53,941 bases of DNA from Myxococcales bacterium (lineage in GTDB: Bacteria > Myxococcota_A > Polyangia > Polyangiales > Polyangiaceae). Positions 1-10,262 of the stretch are shown here, piece by piece; within the stretch, counting starts at the first letter, position 1, and every line of letters starts with the position of its first letter. Position numbers and translations under genes: made by a program. The notes under the pieces are model-generated. The model worked only from the letters and a program-made list of their open reading frames with translations. It was not told the origin of the DNA and ran no database searches. The stretch is taken from assembly GCA_003154095.1 (NCBI GenBank), contig PMCK01000589.1, positions 11,568 through 65,508 of the forward strand, given 5' to 3'.

Positions 1-6
1 CTGGGC

Positions 7-726
7 ATGACTCAATTACAACCATCCGTTTCATGCACCCCTAACCGTTCACAACTCTTTTATGTGCTGGAAAAGCTAGAAATCGCTCGGAAGGTCAACC
101 CCGCTTCCGCAGAGACAGCTTCCGAGCAAAGGCTCCCGTCCGAACTTGTCGAGCCTTTGGTTTCAGTCTTGACGATTCTGGAGAACAGTTTCGTCCCGTT
201 ATGGTCAGCAATCGAAAGGCAAGCCCTGTCGTCGATTCGTCGCAAGGTGGCGACAGCCCAACCACAGAGCATTGTCAATGACCTGCACACAACCGTCATG
301 GGATTGCTCGACCGCTGGATACACGAGGAGGCGCCGATAGACGAGTATGTCGAGATACTCCAACTCATGCTTGCAGTCACTCACCTGATGGACGTTGTTC
401 TTGGTGCGCACATATACCACCTCGACGCGGATGAGTTTCCGTGGTTGCGCGTCCTATTCGGGCAAAAGCCGGAGGATTGCCCTATCGAGCTGGACTCGTT
501 CATCTTGGATACTCGTACCTGGGTCATACCGGAAGACACCCGCACAATCCTTGAGCAAGCCATTCGGCAGGGCTCATGGCAGGCAGCTCGAGACCATCTG
601 CGCAAAGAACTCAATTTCGTTGGCCGCCCCGCCCATGCGGTTAGGCTCTTGTTTGCCTTGTGGACAATCGAGATGGCACTTCTCAATCAGGCAACGACAT
701 TTGCCTGCGCGCTGCTGCCGAACTGA
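7..726 (+). CDS. hypothetical protein, paralogous to 6526..7302
   Basis: ORF; C-terminal half aligns by eye with the second ORF (LDADEFPWLRVLFG / EEDFPWICLLYG; IRQGSWQAARDHLRKEL / IKNQSWSELRVSLRSVL; LLFALWTIEMALLNQATT / LVLLWTTEEYLIASSQGT). Confidence 0.7.
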   Translation: MTQLQPSVSCTPNRSQLFYVLEKLEIARKVNPASAETASEQRLPSELVEPLVSVLTILENSFVPLWSAIERQALSSIRRKVATAQPQSIVNDLHTTVMGLLDRWIHEEAPIDEYVEILQLMLAVTHLMDVVLGAHIYHLDADEFPWLRVLFGQKPEDCPIELDSFILDTRTWVIPEDTRTILEQAIRQGSWQAARDHLRKELNFVGRPAHAVRLLFALWTIEMALLNQATTFACALLPN

Positions 727-1478
727 GTCGCCGTTCGTGGACTGCATCCCAGGCACCAAAAACTTACAACGTTTCGAATGGGTACGGCCACGCAGTCCAG
801 CCAGAGGTCGTACCTATTGGTCCCATTATTGCCCAAAGACCCGCCCCCGTGAATCACATGACTAAAACTGAGTCGTTGGTAAACAGGATGACGAACTGGC
901 TACTTTCATCGGGCTTCCTGCTCGAAGTTCCGGTCCGCCATGTCGTACTCGTAAACGTTACGCATAGTCTGGTGAAGGTAATCCCTGAACCTATGGCTGC
1001 GAGAATTATGCGCCAAAGCGGAATGTCGGATCGCGAAATCGAGAAGTGGCGCGACCGGGAGGGTGATCATCACCGTTTGGTCTTCACTGTCGATAGAGTA
1101 GGACCTGGAGGCCGGATTGTAGATGCAGTCATACATCTCGATCGGGTGATGCTGCTCAACTAGCTTGATCTCGCTCGCATTATAGGACACGCGGGTTTGG
1201 TAGCACTGAGCTCCGACGAACGCGGGTTGGACCGCCTGCGCCTTGGCGCGAGCGATTCTTCGTTCGGTAACCGTGCGCGTGTATCGCGGTGCATCGCCCC
1301 CCAGCGAACCCGATCAACAATGTGTTATGACACCTTGGTCCGTTGCAGGCCTCTCAGCTTGGCTGTGGTAGTTCTCTGCCCAGAGCCGAATTACCCTGGT
1401 CGTTAACGCGCAGTTGGAAGGCCAACATCCGATCCGTACATGACGCGTGCAAGAAAGCGCAGGAGCGCTGCCCGCTGA

Positions 1479-1847
1479 TCAGTTAAGGTCGTTCACGGGA
1501 CTCAGGACGTTCCCGCGAGTTGCCTCAGCCAACGCGCGACGGGCGCGCTCTAGTGGCCACCGGCGCAACACAGCGAGCAAACGCTCGTAATTAAGCCCGG
1601 GTGGTTCGTGACCGGCGACTGACAGCAGCATCTCGGCAAGGTCGGCGTCCGTTGGCTCATTGCCTTCAGGCGGCAAGCCCATTTGTGCCTCAGCTCGCTT
1701 CACAGCCAACGCGGCACGCTCCGCTGCCCAACCACAGATCGCGGCGACCATGGTGATTGCGTTATGATTCTTCCACTCTTCCTCGGTCATTTTGATGACG
1801 TGGACGAGTAAGACGGCTGCTTCCGCGTCTTTGTGACTCTTGCGCAC
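1479..1847 (-). CDS. hypothetical 122-aa protein, paralogous to 5755..6123
   Basis: Shares GLPPEGNEPTDADLAEMLLSV..EPPGLN.ERLLA.LRRWP.ERAR.ALAEA with the second copy. Confidence 0.75.
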   Translation of the reverse strand: MRKSHKDAEAAVLLVHVIKMTEEEWKNHNAITMVAAICGWAAERAALAVKRAEAQMGLPPEGNEPTDADLAEMLLSVAGHEPPGLNYERLLAVLRRWPLERARRALAEATRGNVLSPVNDLN

Positions 1848-2527
1848 TATGGTACCTCCTTGAGTAGCACTTGTGTAGTTACACCGCCAGAGTCCCTCTA
1901 TGGAAGCGAAATCGGCTCAAACAACGGCGACATCGAACAAACTAATTGTTGCCGATTGAATTCCATGACTCGTGCTTGTCGATTGCCATCCAAAGAGCTT
2001 CCGCACCCAGCAATGCTGGATCGCCAGCCATTGGTTTCGCAGCGCGGCTTGGTTTCAACTCGCAGATCTACTCCACCAAAAGACGCGCAACAAATTCAAC
2101 TTCCTGTTGCGGGTACAAGCCGATCTGGATCTGAATTTGCCAAGTGTTCACGTTGACAATATTCATTCAACGCCTAGATATCTAACGACTCTCCGATGAG
2201 ATTGCCTTACCAGGTAGGGGTAAGTTCCCGGGTACAATTGGAGTCAGCTAATCACTTGCGCGGCGTTTCGATCTTGGGCATTTCATTGGGTATTCTGTTA
2301 TTCCGGCAATCTAACAACCAAAAGTGAATGACTTGGGCGGAGCCATTTTGACAGATCGGCTCTGAGTAGGACCTTTCAAGCAATCGGAGAAGAGTCTTCA
2401 GTTTCCGCTGTCACCGTAGTGAGCCCAATACTGCGTTCCGATTGCTGGGCGAATCAGCACTTATCGAAGTTGCATCGAACCGAGAGTACCTATTGATTTC
2501 GAGCCAGATTCTTGCGACCGTTACCGT

Positions 2528-3070
2528 ATGCGGCGGTCGGATGCACTGGTGGCTTTGATGACGACGATTGGCTGCGCCAGCCGAACCTCGCCTACAACCG
2601 CAATTTACAATGGTTCACGGACGGGGGCGACCGGACCGATAATTATGGCGCCTTGGCATGATGAACTTGGTCCTTGTCCCCCAAGATCTTCTGCCTTGGG
2701 CGTTACTACCGCGACTCCTGGGGACGTCGATGGAGACGGGCGCGCCGATCTTCTTATGTCCGTATGCGACGACAGGCGGTCGCGCGACAGCTGTGTAGTC
2801 CAACTATGTCTGACAGATGCGCAAGGTCAGCTGCGGCTCGCCGCATCATGGATGGCGCAAGCACCTGAATATGTTCTTGCTGAACAAGGGACAACGCCCA
2901 GAAGCTTTGAAGCTTACGCCATGGAGCAACGTGGAATTTCACAATACCGGAAGGCGCATGAGTTCGTTTGGTACCGTGGGGACGGGTACCTCTCCGCCGA
3001 CAAATGGCGCTGTTCGCTTATCTCTAGCGATGGCACGGAAAAGGGAGTCGCCTGTGGGGACCTGCCATGA
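2528..3070 (+). CDS. putative secreted/lipoprotein with FG-GAP/VCBS-like repeat
   Basis: N-terminal hydrophobic stretch with Cys; GDVDGDGRADLLMS calcium-loop-like repeat; ATGA overlap with next ORF. Confidence 0.6.
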   Translation: MRRSDALVALMTTIGCASRTSPTTAIYNGSRTGATGPIIMAPWHDELGPCPPRSSALGVTTATPGDVDGDGRADLLMSVCDDRRSRDSCVVQLCLTDAQGQLRLAASWMAQAPEYVLAEQGTTPRSFEAYAMEQRGISQYRKAHEFVWYRGDGYLSADKWRCSLISSDGTEKGVACGDLP

Positions 3071-3648
3071 GGCAATGGCTTATTGCTGTGGCCGTTGCCG
3101 AGCTAATCGTGGCATGTTCGCCCACTACGGCGGGGCGTCATGATTCTCTCAGCCTGTCCATTTCGCGTGACGAGCGGCGGGCGGCAGCGTTGCGGGCTGA
3201 CATTATGCGTCTACAACGCCTTCAAACAATTCAAAGCGAGTGTGTTAGCGCTGCAACTTGCTTGGCGAAGTTTGAGTCCGTCAAGGCGGACATTCATGCG
3301 GAGCTAGCGAAATGCAATGGAGAATTGGCCAATTGGGAAGCATGTAACGCCGAGCGCACCAGCAAGACGGCCAAGGGTGCTGGGTTGGGCTGCCTTGCAG
3401 GTTGGGCATTCGCTGCGGCTACCGGCGGGGCGGCGGCGCCGGCCGTTGTCATCGGTTGCGGCGGTGGAGGGCTACTTGGTCATGGCTCGGCGTCGGGGTC
3501 TTGCGTCGGAACCATTCAGCCTCCACCTTGCGGAACCAGACAGCCCGTATTTGAGACGATAGCGCTCTCTCGTCACGGCCTTGCACAGATGCCTCAATGC
3601 CAACCCGAACCCCCCATATGCGCACAGTTGGACTCACTTTTGCGCTGA
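3067..3648 (+). CDS. putative lipoprotein with coiled coil and Gly/Ala-rich (glycine-zipper-like) segment
   Basis: Signal/lipobox-like AELIVAC; GLGCLAGWAFAAATGGAAAPAVVIGCGGGG. Confidence 0.6.
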   Translation: MRQWLIAVAVAELIVACSPTTAGRHDSLSLSISRDERRAAALRADIMRLQRLQTIQSECVSAATCLAKFESVKADIHAELAKCNGELANWEACNAERTSKTAKGAGLGCLAGWAFAAATGGAAAPAVVIGCGGGGLLGHGSASGSCVGTIQPPPCGTRQPVFETIALSRHGLAQMPQCQPEPPICAQLDSLLR

Positions 3649-4241
3649 CGTTGTCGGCTGCTGCCTGTGGTCGTGAGCCGATTGTTGGTGACCGCGCCGA
3701 ACAGCGTCTTGACGAGGTGTCACAAACGTTTGACGTATCGGAAGCGGATGTTGTCGCCATGCGCGCGCTTGCGTCTGAAATCAACGAACGTGTCGTTCAA
3801 GCACGCGAAAATCTTGACAACGCTTCCGAAAGGTTCCAGGCAACTTCACGATCATACGATAATGCGTCTGAGGAATACAGGCACGCCACCGAAGAATATC
3901 GCACGGCCGAGACGCGCTACCGACAGGTCCTGTACACTATTATCCTTGCGGCCAGCTCTGATCTGTTTCTTCGCGGAGTTTGCGGGCCAGGCGTTTCAAC
4001 TCACGAGTACCGACAACAACTTCGCGCTCGAGGTGTTGAACTAGAGGGAATAGATATTGACCACATTGTCGCGCGAGCGCGCGGTGGACCCGATCGACCC
4101 TGGAACTACCAACCATTGGAGTCCAGTATCAACCGAAGCCTTGGGGCCGATGGACTTCCTTGGAAACTAAGCAACGCGCCCCTTGCCACTCTTGACGCGC
4201 TAGCCAAGTATGCAAGCTATTCATTACTTTGTGCACATTGA
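3597..4241 (+). CDS. putative lipoprotein with coiled coil and C-terminal HNH-like nuclease motif
   Basis: Lipobox-like ALTLSAAAC; coiled coil; GIDIDHIVARARGGPDRPWNYQPLESSINRSLG matches the HNH core pattern. Confidence 0.55.
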   Translation: MPTRTPHMRTVGLTFALTLSAAACGREPIVGDRAEQRLDEVSQTFDVSEADVVAMRALASEINERVVQARENLDNASERFQATSRSYDNASEEYRHATEEYRTAETRYRQVLYTIILAASSDLFLRGVCGPGVSTHEYRQQLRARGVELEGIDIDHIVARARGGPDRPWNYQPLESSINRSLGADGLPWKLSNAPLATLDALAKYASYSLLCAH

Positions 4242-4293
4242 GTTGAGCAGCGCCGTCACAAGACCGTTTCTGTTGGGTCCGGAATTGCTCAGC

Positions 4294-4942
4294 CTAGACC
4301 GACACCCAGGGCTGCCGCAACTCGCAACAGTTGAGTACTTCTGTTTTAGCCATCGGTGGCGAGTGTCCGAGTAGTAGCTGCGTCAATCGTAGGTCCCGTG
4401 TCTTCCCGTAGACTTCAACGGCGTAGCTGTGGCGCATCGCGTGGAAGCCCCACAGCGTGGGGAGTGCTGCGGCTTCAAGGGCCGCCTTCCAGATCCGGAG
4501 TACAGCACTACGGGACATGGCCCCAAATCGCTCCGAAAGGAACAATGGAGTGTTGCCGGTCATCGGCTCCTTGTTCTCGCTCTTCCACTCGATGAACACC
4601 CTAAGGTAGGCCGCAAGCCGGTTGTTGATAGCTACGAGACGAACCTTGCTCCCCTTTGCCTCTGCGAACCAGTACGTTGGCAGTTCCCACGTTGGGGAAG
4701 TGGTCACCAACCACAATCGAGCGAAGTTCACTCACTCAAAGCCCAGTACTAAGCCGCGGCCCGATGACTGCCGCGTTCCGCACGGTATTGCGCTTCCCGG
4801 ACGCGCGCTCCGTCGTCACGTGCGCACGAAGTTGAACGACTTGAATTGGTCTCAGAAACTTGTCGAGTGTATCAATCCAAGCGCTTGCGGTCAGGCGCGG
4901 TGTGGTCATGTAGTTACCACGCTGCACGCAACACTTACTCAA
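4294..4942 (-). pseudogene. tyrosine recombinase/integrase remnant (in-frame TGA plus 1-nt frameshift)
   Basis: C-terminal HAMRHSYAVEVYG...LLLGHSPP; upstream frame reads LSTGL*VSELRSIVVGDHFPNVGTANVLVRRGKG, then continuity needs removal of one G in a GGGG run to reach SKVRLVAINN. Confidence 0.75.
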
Positions 4943-5042
4943 TCAGCAATGTTGCAATTTCGGAAATGCGCTTCTTTCAATGCTGCCCGAGGAATTTCCA
5001 TATGAGCCTTCGTACAGGGGAAGGCTCAAAACGGAAGCCCAA

Positions 5043-5429
5043 TTACGCAATCGCGTCTTTGATTGCCTTGGCTGGCCGAGCCTTGACGGCCTTGCTGGCG
5101 GGCTTTGCGGCGAACGTCGTCGGCTCTTTGGTAAATGGATTGATTCCTTCGCGTGCAGGTTTGGCAGGCTTCTTGACGACGACGAACTTGGCGAATCCAG
5201 GCAGGATGAACATGCCCTTTTTCTTGAGTTCATTGTGTCCAATCTGGGTCAGCGAATCGAGAACTTTGACCACATCCTTACGTGCCCAGCCCTCGCCCAT
5301 GTTTTCGAGGATGGCTGCGATCAATGCGCCCTTTGTGAGCTTCTTGACTGTCTTCGTGGGGGCTTTTGCTTTTGGTTTTGCCAATCGAGATTCTCCCTTG
5401 CGAGTGAGTGAAGCGATTGAAAGCACCAA
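5043..5429 (-). CDS. HU/IHF-like DNA-binding protein with Lys/Ala/Pro-rich flanks
   Basis: LTKGALIAAILENMG..RKDVVKVLDSLTQIGHNELKKKGMFILPGFAKFVVVKKPAKPAREGINPFTKEPTTFAAKPA is HU-like. Confidence 0.8.
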   Translation of the reverse strand: MVLSIASLTRKGESRLAKPKAKAPTKTVKKLTKGALIAAILENMGEGWARKDVVKVLDSLTQIGHNELKKKGMFILPGFAKFVVVKKPAKPAREGINPFTKEPTTFAAKPASKAVKARPAKAIKDAIA

Positions 5430-5754
5430 TTACACTTCAAATCCAGTAAAAACGTAACCTGGCGCCGGCTACTGCAGCTCGGATGACCAACTACGCTCGC
5501 GCTCTACAAATGTTTCCGACGTAACCGAACCCGGTGAACTTCCATCAAGCCAATACTTGTGCTGCGTAACTGAGTATCGCGAGTCGCCGCTTGGGCCCCT
5601 GAACTAGTAGATTGCTGATTTGATACCCGTAACCATAACCCGTTGGAACGCTAAGTCGTGCGGCTTCCAACGTTCCGCGGGTTCCCAACGAGTTTGCGAC
5701 GAACCACAAGCCGAAACGTTAAGCGAAAGAAAGCAGCGGAACGCGTTCCATCGA

Positions 5755-6123
5755 TCAGTCCAACGCGCTCACGCGACGCAGCAGGCCGGCGCGAGCGGCC
5801 TCGGCCAAAGCGCTACGCGCACGTTCGCGTGGCCATCGGCGTAGCATTGCGAGTAAGCGCTCGAAATTGAGCCCAGGAGGTTCTCGAGCGACCACCGATA
5901 GAAGCATCTCGGCAAGATCGGCGTCCGTCGGTTCGTTACCCTCGGGCGGTAGGCCCCACTGTGCGTCCGCTTCTTGCACTGCCCGGAGAGCCCGGGGCTT
6001 GTCCCAACCGCAGACTTGGGAGACTATGGCAACCGCGCCAAGTTTCTCCATCTCATCCTCGGACATCGTGACGACGCGGACGAGCAGAATTGCAGCTTTG
6101 ACGTCGTTATGACTCGCACACAT
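5755..6123 (-). CDS. hypothetical 122-aa protein, paralogous to 1479..1847
   Basis: Strong internal similarity to the first copy, including upstream DNA (acctcctt...gtgtag.tacaccg). Confidence 0.75.
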   Translation of the reverse strand: MCASHNDVKAAILLVRVVTMSEDEMEKLGAVAIVSQVCGWDKPRALRAVQEADAQWGLPPEGNEPTDADLAEMLLSVVAREPPGLNFERLLAMLRRWPRERARSALAEAARAGLLRRVSALD

Positions 6124-6525
6124 ACTCGGACCTCCTTAGGTTGTTTGCGTGTAGGTACACCGGCAGGATCGGTGCCGGGGCGAAATACTGTCCAGCAACG
6201 GCGCCCCCCTGCCGCATGATCTATTGAGGCCACGACTTCAGTGTTGGCACCGATGCCCTGAGCCAATGTCCCCAACCAAAGCCAATGCGTGCGAAACGTG
6301 CTTCCCGAGCAGTGCTGATGGACACTCAACCTAAAGTTGCAGTCACAACTTGAGTGGTTACCACAGGGCAGGCGCTCCCGAGGAACGCTCCGCTGTCGTG
6401 CCCATGGTTACCCGCCGACAGTCCTGAAAAGTCAAAGTAGGACACACCGATACTCATGTGCGGTAGAAGTCCAAGCACTTCATCTCAAACTGCTAGTTCC
6501 CGCTCCCATCCGGTGTAGCAGAGGC

Positions 6526-7302
6526 ATGGACCAAACTTCTACTCTGCTCAGTTCCCCGTTCCACCTCGAACTCAACGATGCTTTCCGACTACTGCGTGAA
6601 CTCGAGAAACTTGCAAAAGCAGCAATTGACTCAGGCTGGGCGGACGACTCGAGAGATTACCCAAAGCCGGTTGAAAAGGCAGCCATTCGTGTGGTTGCCG
6701 CGCTCGAGAGAGCGATGCCTCTCTCGCAGCACTCAGATGATTACCCTGCATTGAAAACCGCCCCAATCAAGAGGGCAATTCGAGTTGAGGGCCTGCAGTG
6801 TGTTTTCGACACCATTGAGCAGGTGTTGGTAGTCTACCTTCAGTACCCATTGCGCTACAGCGTGCGAATGAAGGAATACTTAGGGGTGTTGCGAGTATTG
6901 CTGTTGCTCAAAAGGGTTGAACGTGTCCTCGACGCGGATACTCCGTTCACGCCTGACGAAGAGGATTTTCCTTGGATTTGTCTGCTTTATGGCGAAAGTC
7001 CACTAAACATTGTGGTCGACCCACACAAATTCATCACCACAAACCGCTTCCTGCGCCGGCTTCCTCCTGGCACTGATAAACTGATCGTTCGGGCAATAAA
7101 GAACCAGTCTTGGTCAGAATTGCGCGTTTCGTTAAGGAGCGTGCTAGACGTTGCCATCCGCCCCTGGCAAGTGCTTCCCATTTTGGTCTTATTGTGGACG
7201 ACTGAGGAGTACTTGATTGCCTCTTCACAGGGGACTTGCAATTTGTTCCACAGCACTCAGGCAGGCAATGGAGGTCGCAAGTTCGACCGATCAATTAATT
7301 GA
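6526..7302 (+). CDS. hypothetical protein, paralogous to 7..726
   Basis: ORF 6337..7302 with likely start at ATG 6526; similarity to first ORF. Confidence 0.65.
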   Translation: MDQTSTLLSSPFHLELNDAFRLLRELEKLAKAAIDSGWADDSRDYPKPVEKAAIRVVAALERAMPLSQHSDDYPALKTAPIKRAIRVEGLQCVFDTIEQVLVVYLQYPLRYSVRMKEYLGVLRVLLLLKRVERVLDADTPFTPDEEDFPWICLLYGESPLNIVVDPHKFITTNRFLRRLPPGTDKLIVRAIKNQSWSELRVSLRSVLDVAIRPWQVLPILVLLWTTEEYLIASSQGTCNLFHSTQAGNGGRKFDRSIN

Positions 7303-7472
7303 TGCCACTTGCGGACGACGCAACATTTCAGCCGCGAGACTTCCAGCGTTGACGGATTAAGACTTCGCACGGCCCAGCTAACACACCCCACCGAGAAGTC
7401 GAACCCCCGTATGCAGAGGTAACCCTCCGTTTCGTACACCCAGTCGGTTGCGCGAATAATTGAGCGTTCTGG

Positions 7473-8507
7473 TTGAAAGCCAACACCCTGCCGCGTGTTC
7501 CATCTATGAGAATACACGTTCTCGCTGACGCAAACGGCGCCGTCCGCAAGCTCAACAACTCCCGCCATCTTACATTGGTTACGGCCGACGATAGGTCGCG
7601 TCCAGGTATCACCGTAGCGAATCCAGCTGAGACGTACCTGCAGAGCCTTGCCGCAGGCTCTCGCCGGACCATGGCTCAGGTCCTCAATCTGATCGCCAAT
7701 GTCGTCAAACCTGGTGCCACCGCCAATACTCTCAATTGGAGTGAAGTTGGATACGCCCAAGTATCAATGGTGCGTGCCCATTTGGCTTCGAGATACGCGC
7801 CCAACACGGCGAACAAGTGCTTGGCCGCGCTAAGAGGAGTCATGCGAACCACCTTTCGCCTCGGGCTCATTGATTCGGATGCCCTGTTCCGAGCTATTGA
7901 CGTTCGCCGAATTAGGGGCGGTCGGGTCGCCAAGGGTCGCGCTCTCGATGGCCACGAGATCGGACGACTGATTGGTGCTTGCGACCAGACCAGTGCCCTT
8001 GGCGCTCGTAACGCCGCTATCATCGCCGTTGGATTCGGTTGCGGACTTCGCCGTGCGGAGCTCGTGGGACTTGATGTCGCGGATGTACTCGAAGGTGGGA
8101 AGGAAATCCGTGTCCGAGGCAAAGGAAACAAGCAACGGGTCGCATACTTGCCCGATGGGACACAGACTCATCTCGCAGCTTGGCTGAGACTTCGGGGCCG
8201 CCAAGAAGGCCCCCTCTTCTGCCGCGTAGGCCTGACTAGTGCGCGCCGACAAAGGCTTGCCGAGCAAACCATCTACGATGTGCTCAAAGCTCTCGCGGCC
8301 AAGGCCGGAATCGGTCGTGTTGCGCCACACGATCTGCGCAGAACATTCGTGTCAAGTCTGCTAGATCAAGGTGTGTCATTGAGCACCGTGGCCGCAATGG
8401 CCGGGCATTCAAACGTTTCGACGACAGCCGGCTACGACTTACGAGGCGAAAGGGCGAAGCAGGCCGCGTCTAGAATGCTGCAAGTGGCGATGAAAGGTCA
8501 GAGATGA
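7473..8507 (+). CDS. tyrosine recombinase/integrase
   Basis: Catalytic pattern: GLRRAEL, HDLRRTF, AGHSNVSTTAGYD. Confidence 0.95.
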   Translation: MKANTLPRVPSMRIHVLADANGAVRKLNNSRHLTLVTADDRSRPGITVANPAETYLQSLAAGSRRTMAQVLNLIANVVKPGATANTLNWSEVGYAQVSMVRAHLASRYAPNTANKCLAALRGVMRTTFRLGLIDSDALFRAIDVRRIRGGRVAKGRALDGHEIGRLIGACDQTSALGARNAAIIAVGFGCGLRRAELVGLDVADVLEGGKEIRVRGKGNKQRVAYLPDGTQTHLAAWLRLRGRQEGPLFCRVGLTSARRQRLAEQTIYDVLKALAAKAGIGRVAPHDLRRTFVSSLLDQGVSLSTVAAMAGHSNVSTTAGYDLRGERAKQAASRMLQVAMKGQR

Positions 8508-9313
8508 ATTTCTGCCCGAATCTCGAAGTGTCGCCTCAATACGTCTTTGACCTTGCTACGATATTTCGCTAGCCCTTGTTGCGTTAGTGGTTTTTCCCGA
8601 AGCGATGGCAGCATCTGGTTCTCGGCAATGGTCTTGTTAGAATAACCATCCAACAAAAGATCGAAATACAGCGGAAGATCTGGCAAAATCCGTGGGCTCA
8701 CGGCCTTCTCGAGTTCCCGTTTAATTTGCTCTTGCTCATGTTCGGGAATTAGATTGTCCAAGTTGTCCCATGAGCCTGGCTCGTGGAGTAATTCAGTCAG
8801 GTCGTCATGACGCCGCACACGATCGCTCCGGAGGAGATCCAAAGCCTGATTCTGGACCATCTTCAAGACATAGTTCTCGGCCTCGTAGAGCCACATTCCT
8901 CTCAAGCGGCCGTCCAAAGTCATATTGCCCACAAGCTTGAGTGCGGTGCTTGACAACACCTCGTCAACTTGATCGGCGTCGCTGAGGTACTTGCCCGCAA
9001 CTCGCCGTGCCTTCTGCCCGAATTCGAGCCCGTAGTTCGCGGGCAATTTGTCAATTTGGCGTAGTGTCTCCGGTATTGCGGGTGTGCGCGGCAGTCCATT
9101 CACACCATAAACATGAAACAGCCCGTAGGTGAGACGCCCGAAAGTGGCAGCATCAGCCGCGAATCTCAGATTGAACAAGGTCGATCCCAGTCGCACGCCC
9201 CACGGTAAGCTTGCGAAGACCTTTCGACGAAGGTCTTCAGCCGCTTTCACGAGTCTCATTCGAGGATCACTTCCCTGACGGCACAACCCCGAACTCTGCG
9301 CTAAGCGAATCAT
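8498..9313 (-). CDS. RNA polymerase sigma-70/ECF-like factor
   Basis: Region-2-like SDADQVDEVLSSTALKLVGN...LRGMWLYEAENYVLKMVQNQALDLLRSDRVRRHDD; possible region 4 at C-terminus. Confidence 0.6.
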   Translation of the reverse strand: MIRLAQSSGLCRQGSDPRMRLVKAAEDLRRKVFASLPWGVRLGSTLFNLRFAADAATFGRLTYGLFHVYGVNGLPRTPAIPETLRQIDKLPANYGLEFGQKARRVAGKYLSDADQVDEVLSSTALKLVGNMTLDGRLRGMWLYEAENYVLKMVQNQALDLLRSDRVRRHDDLTELLHEPGSWDNLDNLIPEHEQEQIKRELEKAVSPRILPDLPLYFDLLLDGYSNKTIAENQMLPSLREKPLTQQGLAKYRSKVKDVLRRHFEIRAEIHL

Positions 9314-9525
9314 GGTACGAGCCTTTCGAAGTTCGGAGCCAACTTCATGCCGGCAATCAATTTCGGTAGGCTCACGTACCAGCGTTTTCCCAATTTGAAG
9401 GCGCCCACGATTCTACCTTCGCGCGCCAATTTGCAGGCCTCACGACGGTCGATCATCAAGAGCTCGCGAGCGGCCGTCGCCAGCGGGAGAATTCGAGGAA
9501 GCTGATAGCGGGATGGAGTGCTCAT
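9310..9525 (-). CDS. excisionase-like/HTH DNA-binding protein
   Basis: 71 aa, LMIDRREACKLAREGRIVGAFKLGKRWYVSLPKLIA resembles HTH_17/Xis. Confidence 0.6.
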   Translation of the reverse strand: MSTPSRYQLPRILPLATAARELLMIDRREACKLAREGRIVGAFKLGKRWYVSLPKLIAGMKLAPNFERLVP

Positions 9526-9752
9526 TGCTGCCTCCGATCCAGACCTTGAACTGTCTCTGACTTCTCAAGACGCTCCACACGGTCCTCGATTGCTTGCCGA
9601 ATCAATTCGGTGAGAGTCGCGCCGGTCCGGTATGCCAGAGTCTTGGCCCGACGATGCAGCTCGTCGTCCAAAGTAATTTGAATAGACTTCATGGTGGATA
9701 CGATCTCCTTCATGAAACTGAGCGTCATAAGGAGTCTATTGGGGTTGCCCAC
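9522..9752 (-). CDS. ribbon-helix-helix (CopG-like) protein
   Basis: MKSIQITLDDELHRRAKTLAYRTGATLTELIRQAIEDRVERLE; start may be internal at MKSIQ. Confidence 0.7.
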   Translation of the reverse strand: MGNPNRLLMTLSFMKEIVSTMKSIQITLDDELHRRAKTLAYRTGATLTELIRQAIEDRVERLEKSETVQGLDRRQQ

Positions 9753-10262
9753 GAGCTAACCTACTAGAACCAAATTGGCTTCCAACGTGGCTACTTGCGT
9801 TGGTCTGTGTGCAACCGTCCCGAAAGATTCGGACAGTTTCGGACAGCGTGTTAGGGAAACTCCCAATTTCGCTCGATTATCAATCTGACCCGACCAAATG
9901 GGGGATACGAACCGAATTCACCCGACGCACGGTACTTCTCAGCACAAGGGCTCAATTGGGAAAAATATCTCTCCAAATGCGAAAGGGGGGTCAAATCCGA
10001 ATTGACCAGTGAGTAAGCCAAATTCAAATTTTGTTGCCCGGAAATATTTTTGTTTGGGACGACCTAAATAAGGGCTGTACGCACCCTTGCAAGCTAAGCA
10101 TTGAGTAACAATGAGCTAGTCAAACATTGGCTTCAGTGACGCAGCGTAAGACCCGTGGCCGAAAGGGAGCCTGTATCGCGGTGATGGCTCTCAGCTTGCG
10201 ATGAGCGAGCGTCCAAGGTTACCGAGCACTGACATACTCCGTCACCTCTGCGCAAATGGAGA

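Noticed and set aside
660-1190. Competing ORFs 660..1163 (+) and 906..1190 (-)
   Set aside because: Both read plausibly, neither has recognisable motifs; coding strand cannot be decided by eye.
4356-5411. Plus-strand ORFs over the integrase remnant and HU-like gene
   Set aside because: Antisense shadows of recognisable minus-strand genes with low-complexity Arg/Ser-rich translations.
9780-10130. Short repeats such as cggacagtttcggacag and possible CRISPR-like spacing
   Set aside because: Only two short imperfect units; no repeat-spacer array seen anywhere in the window.
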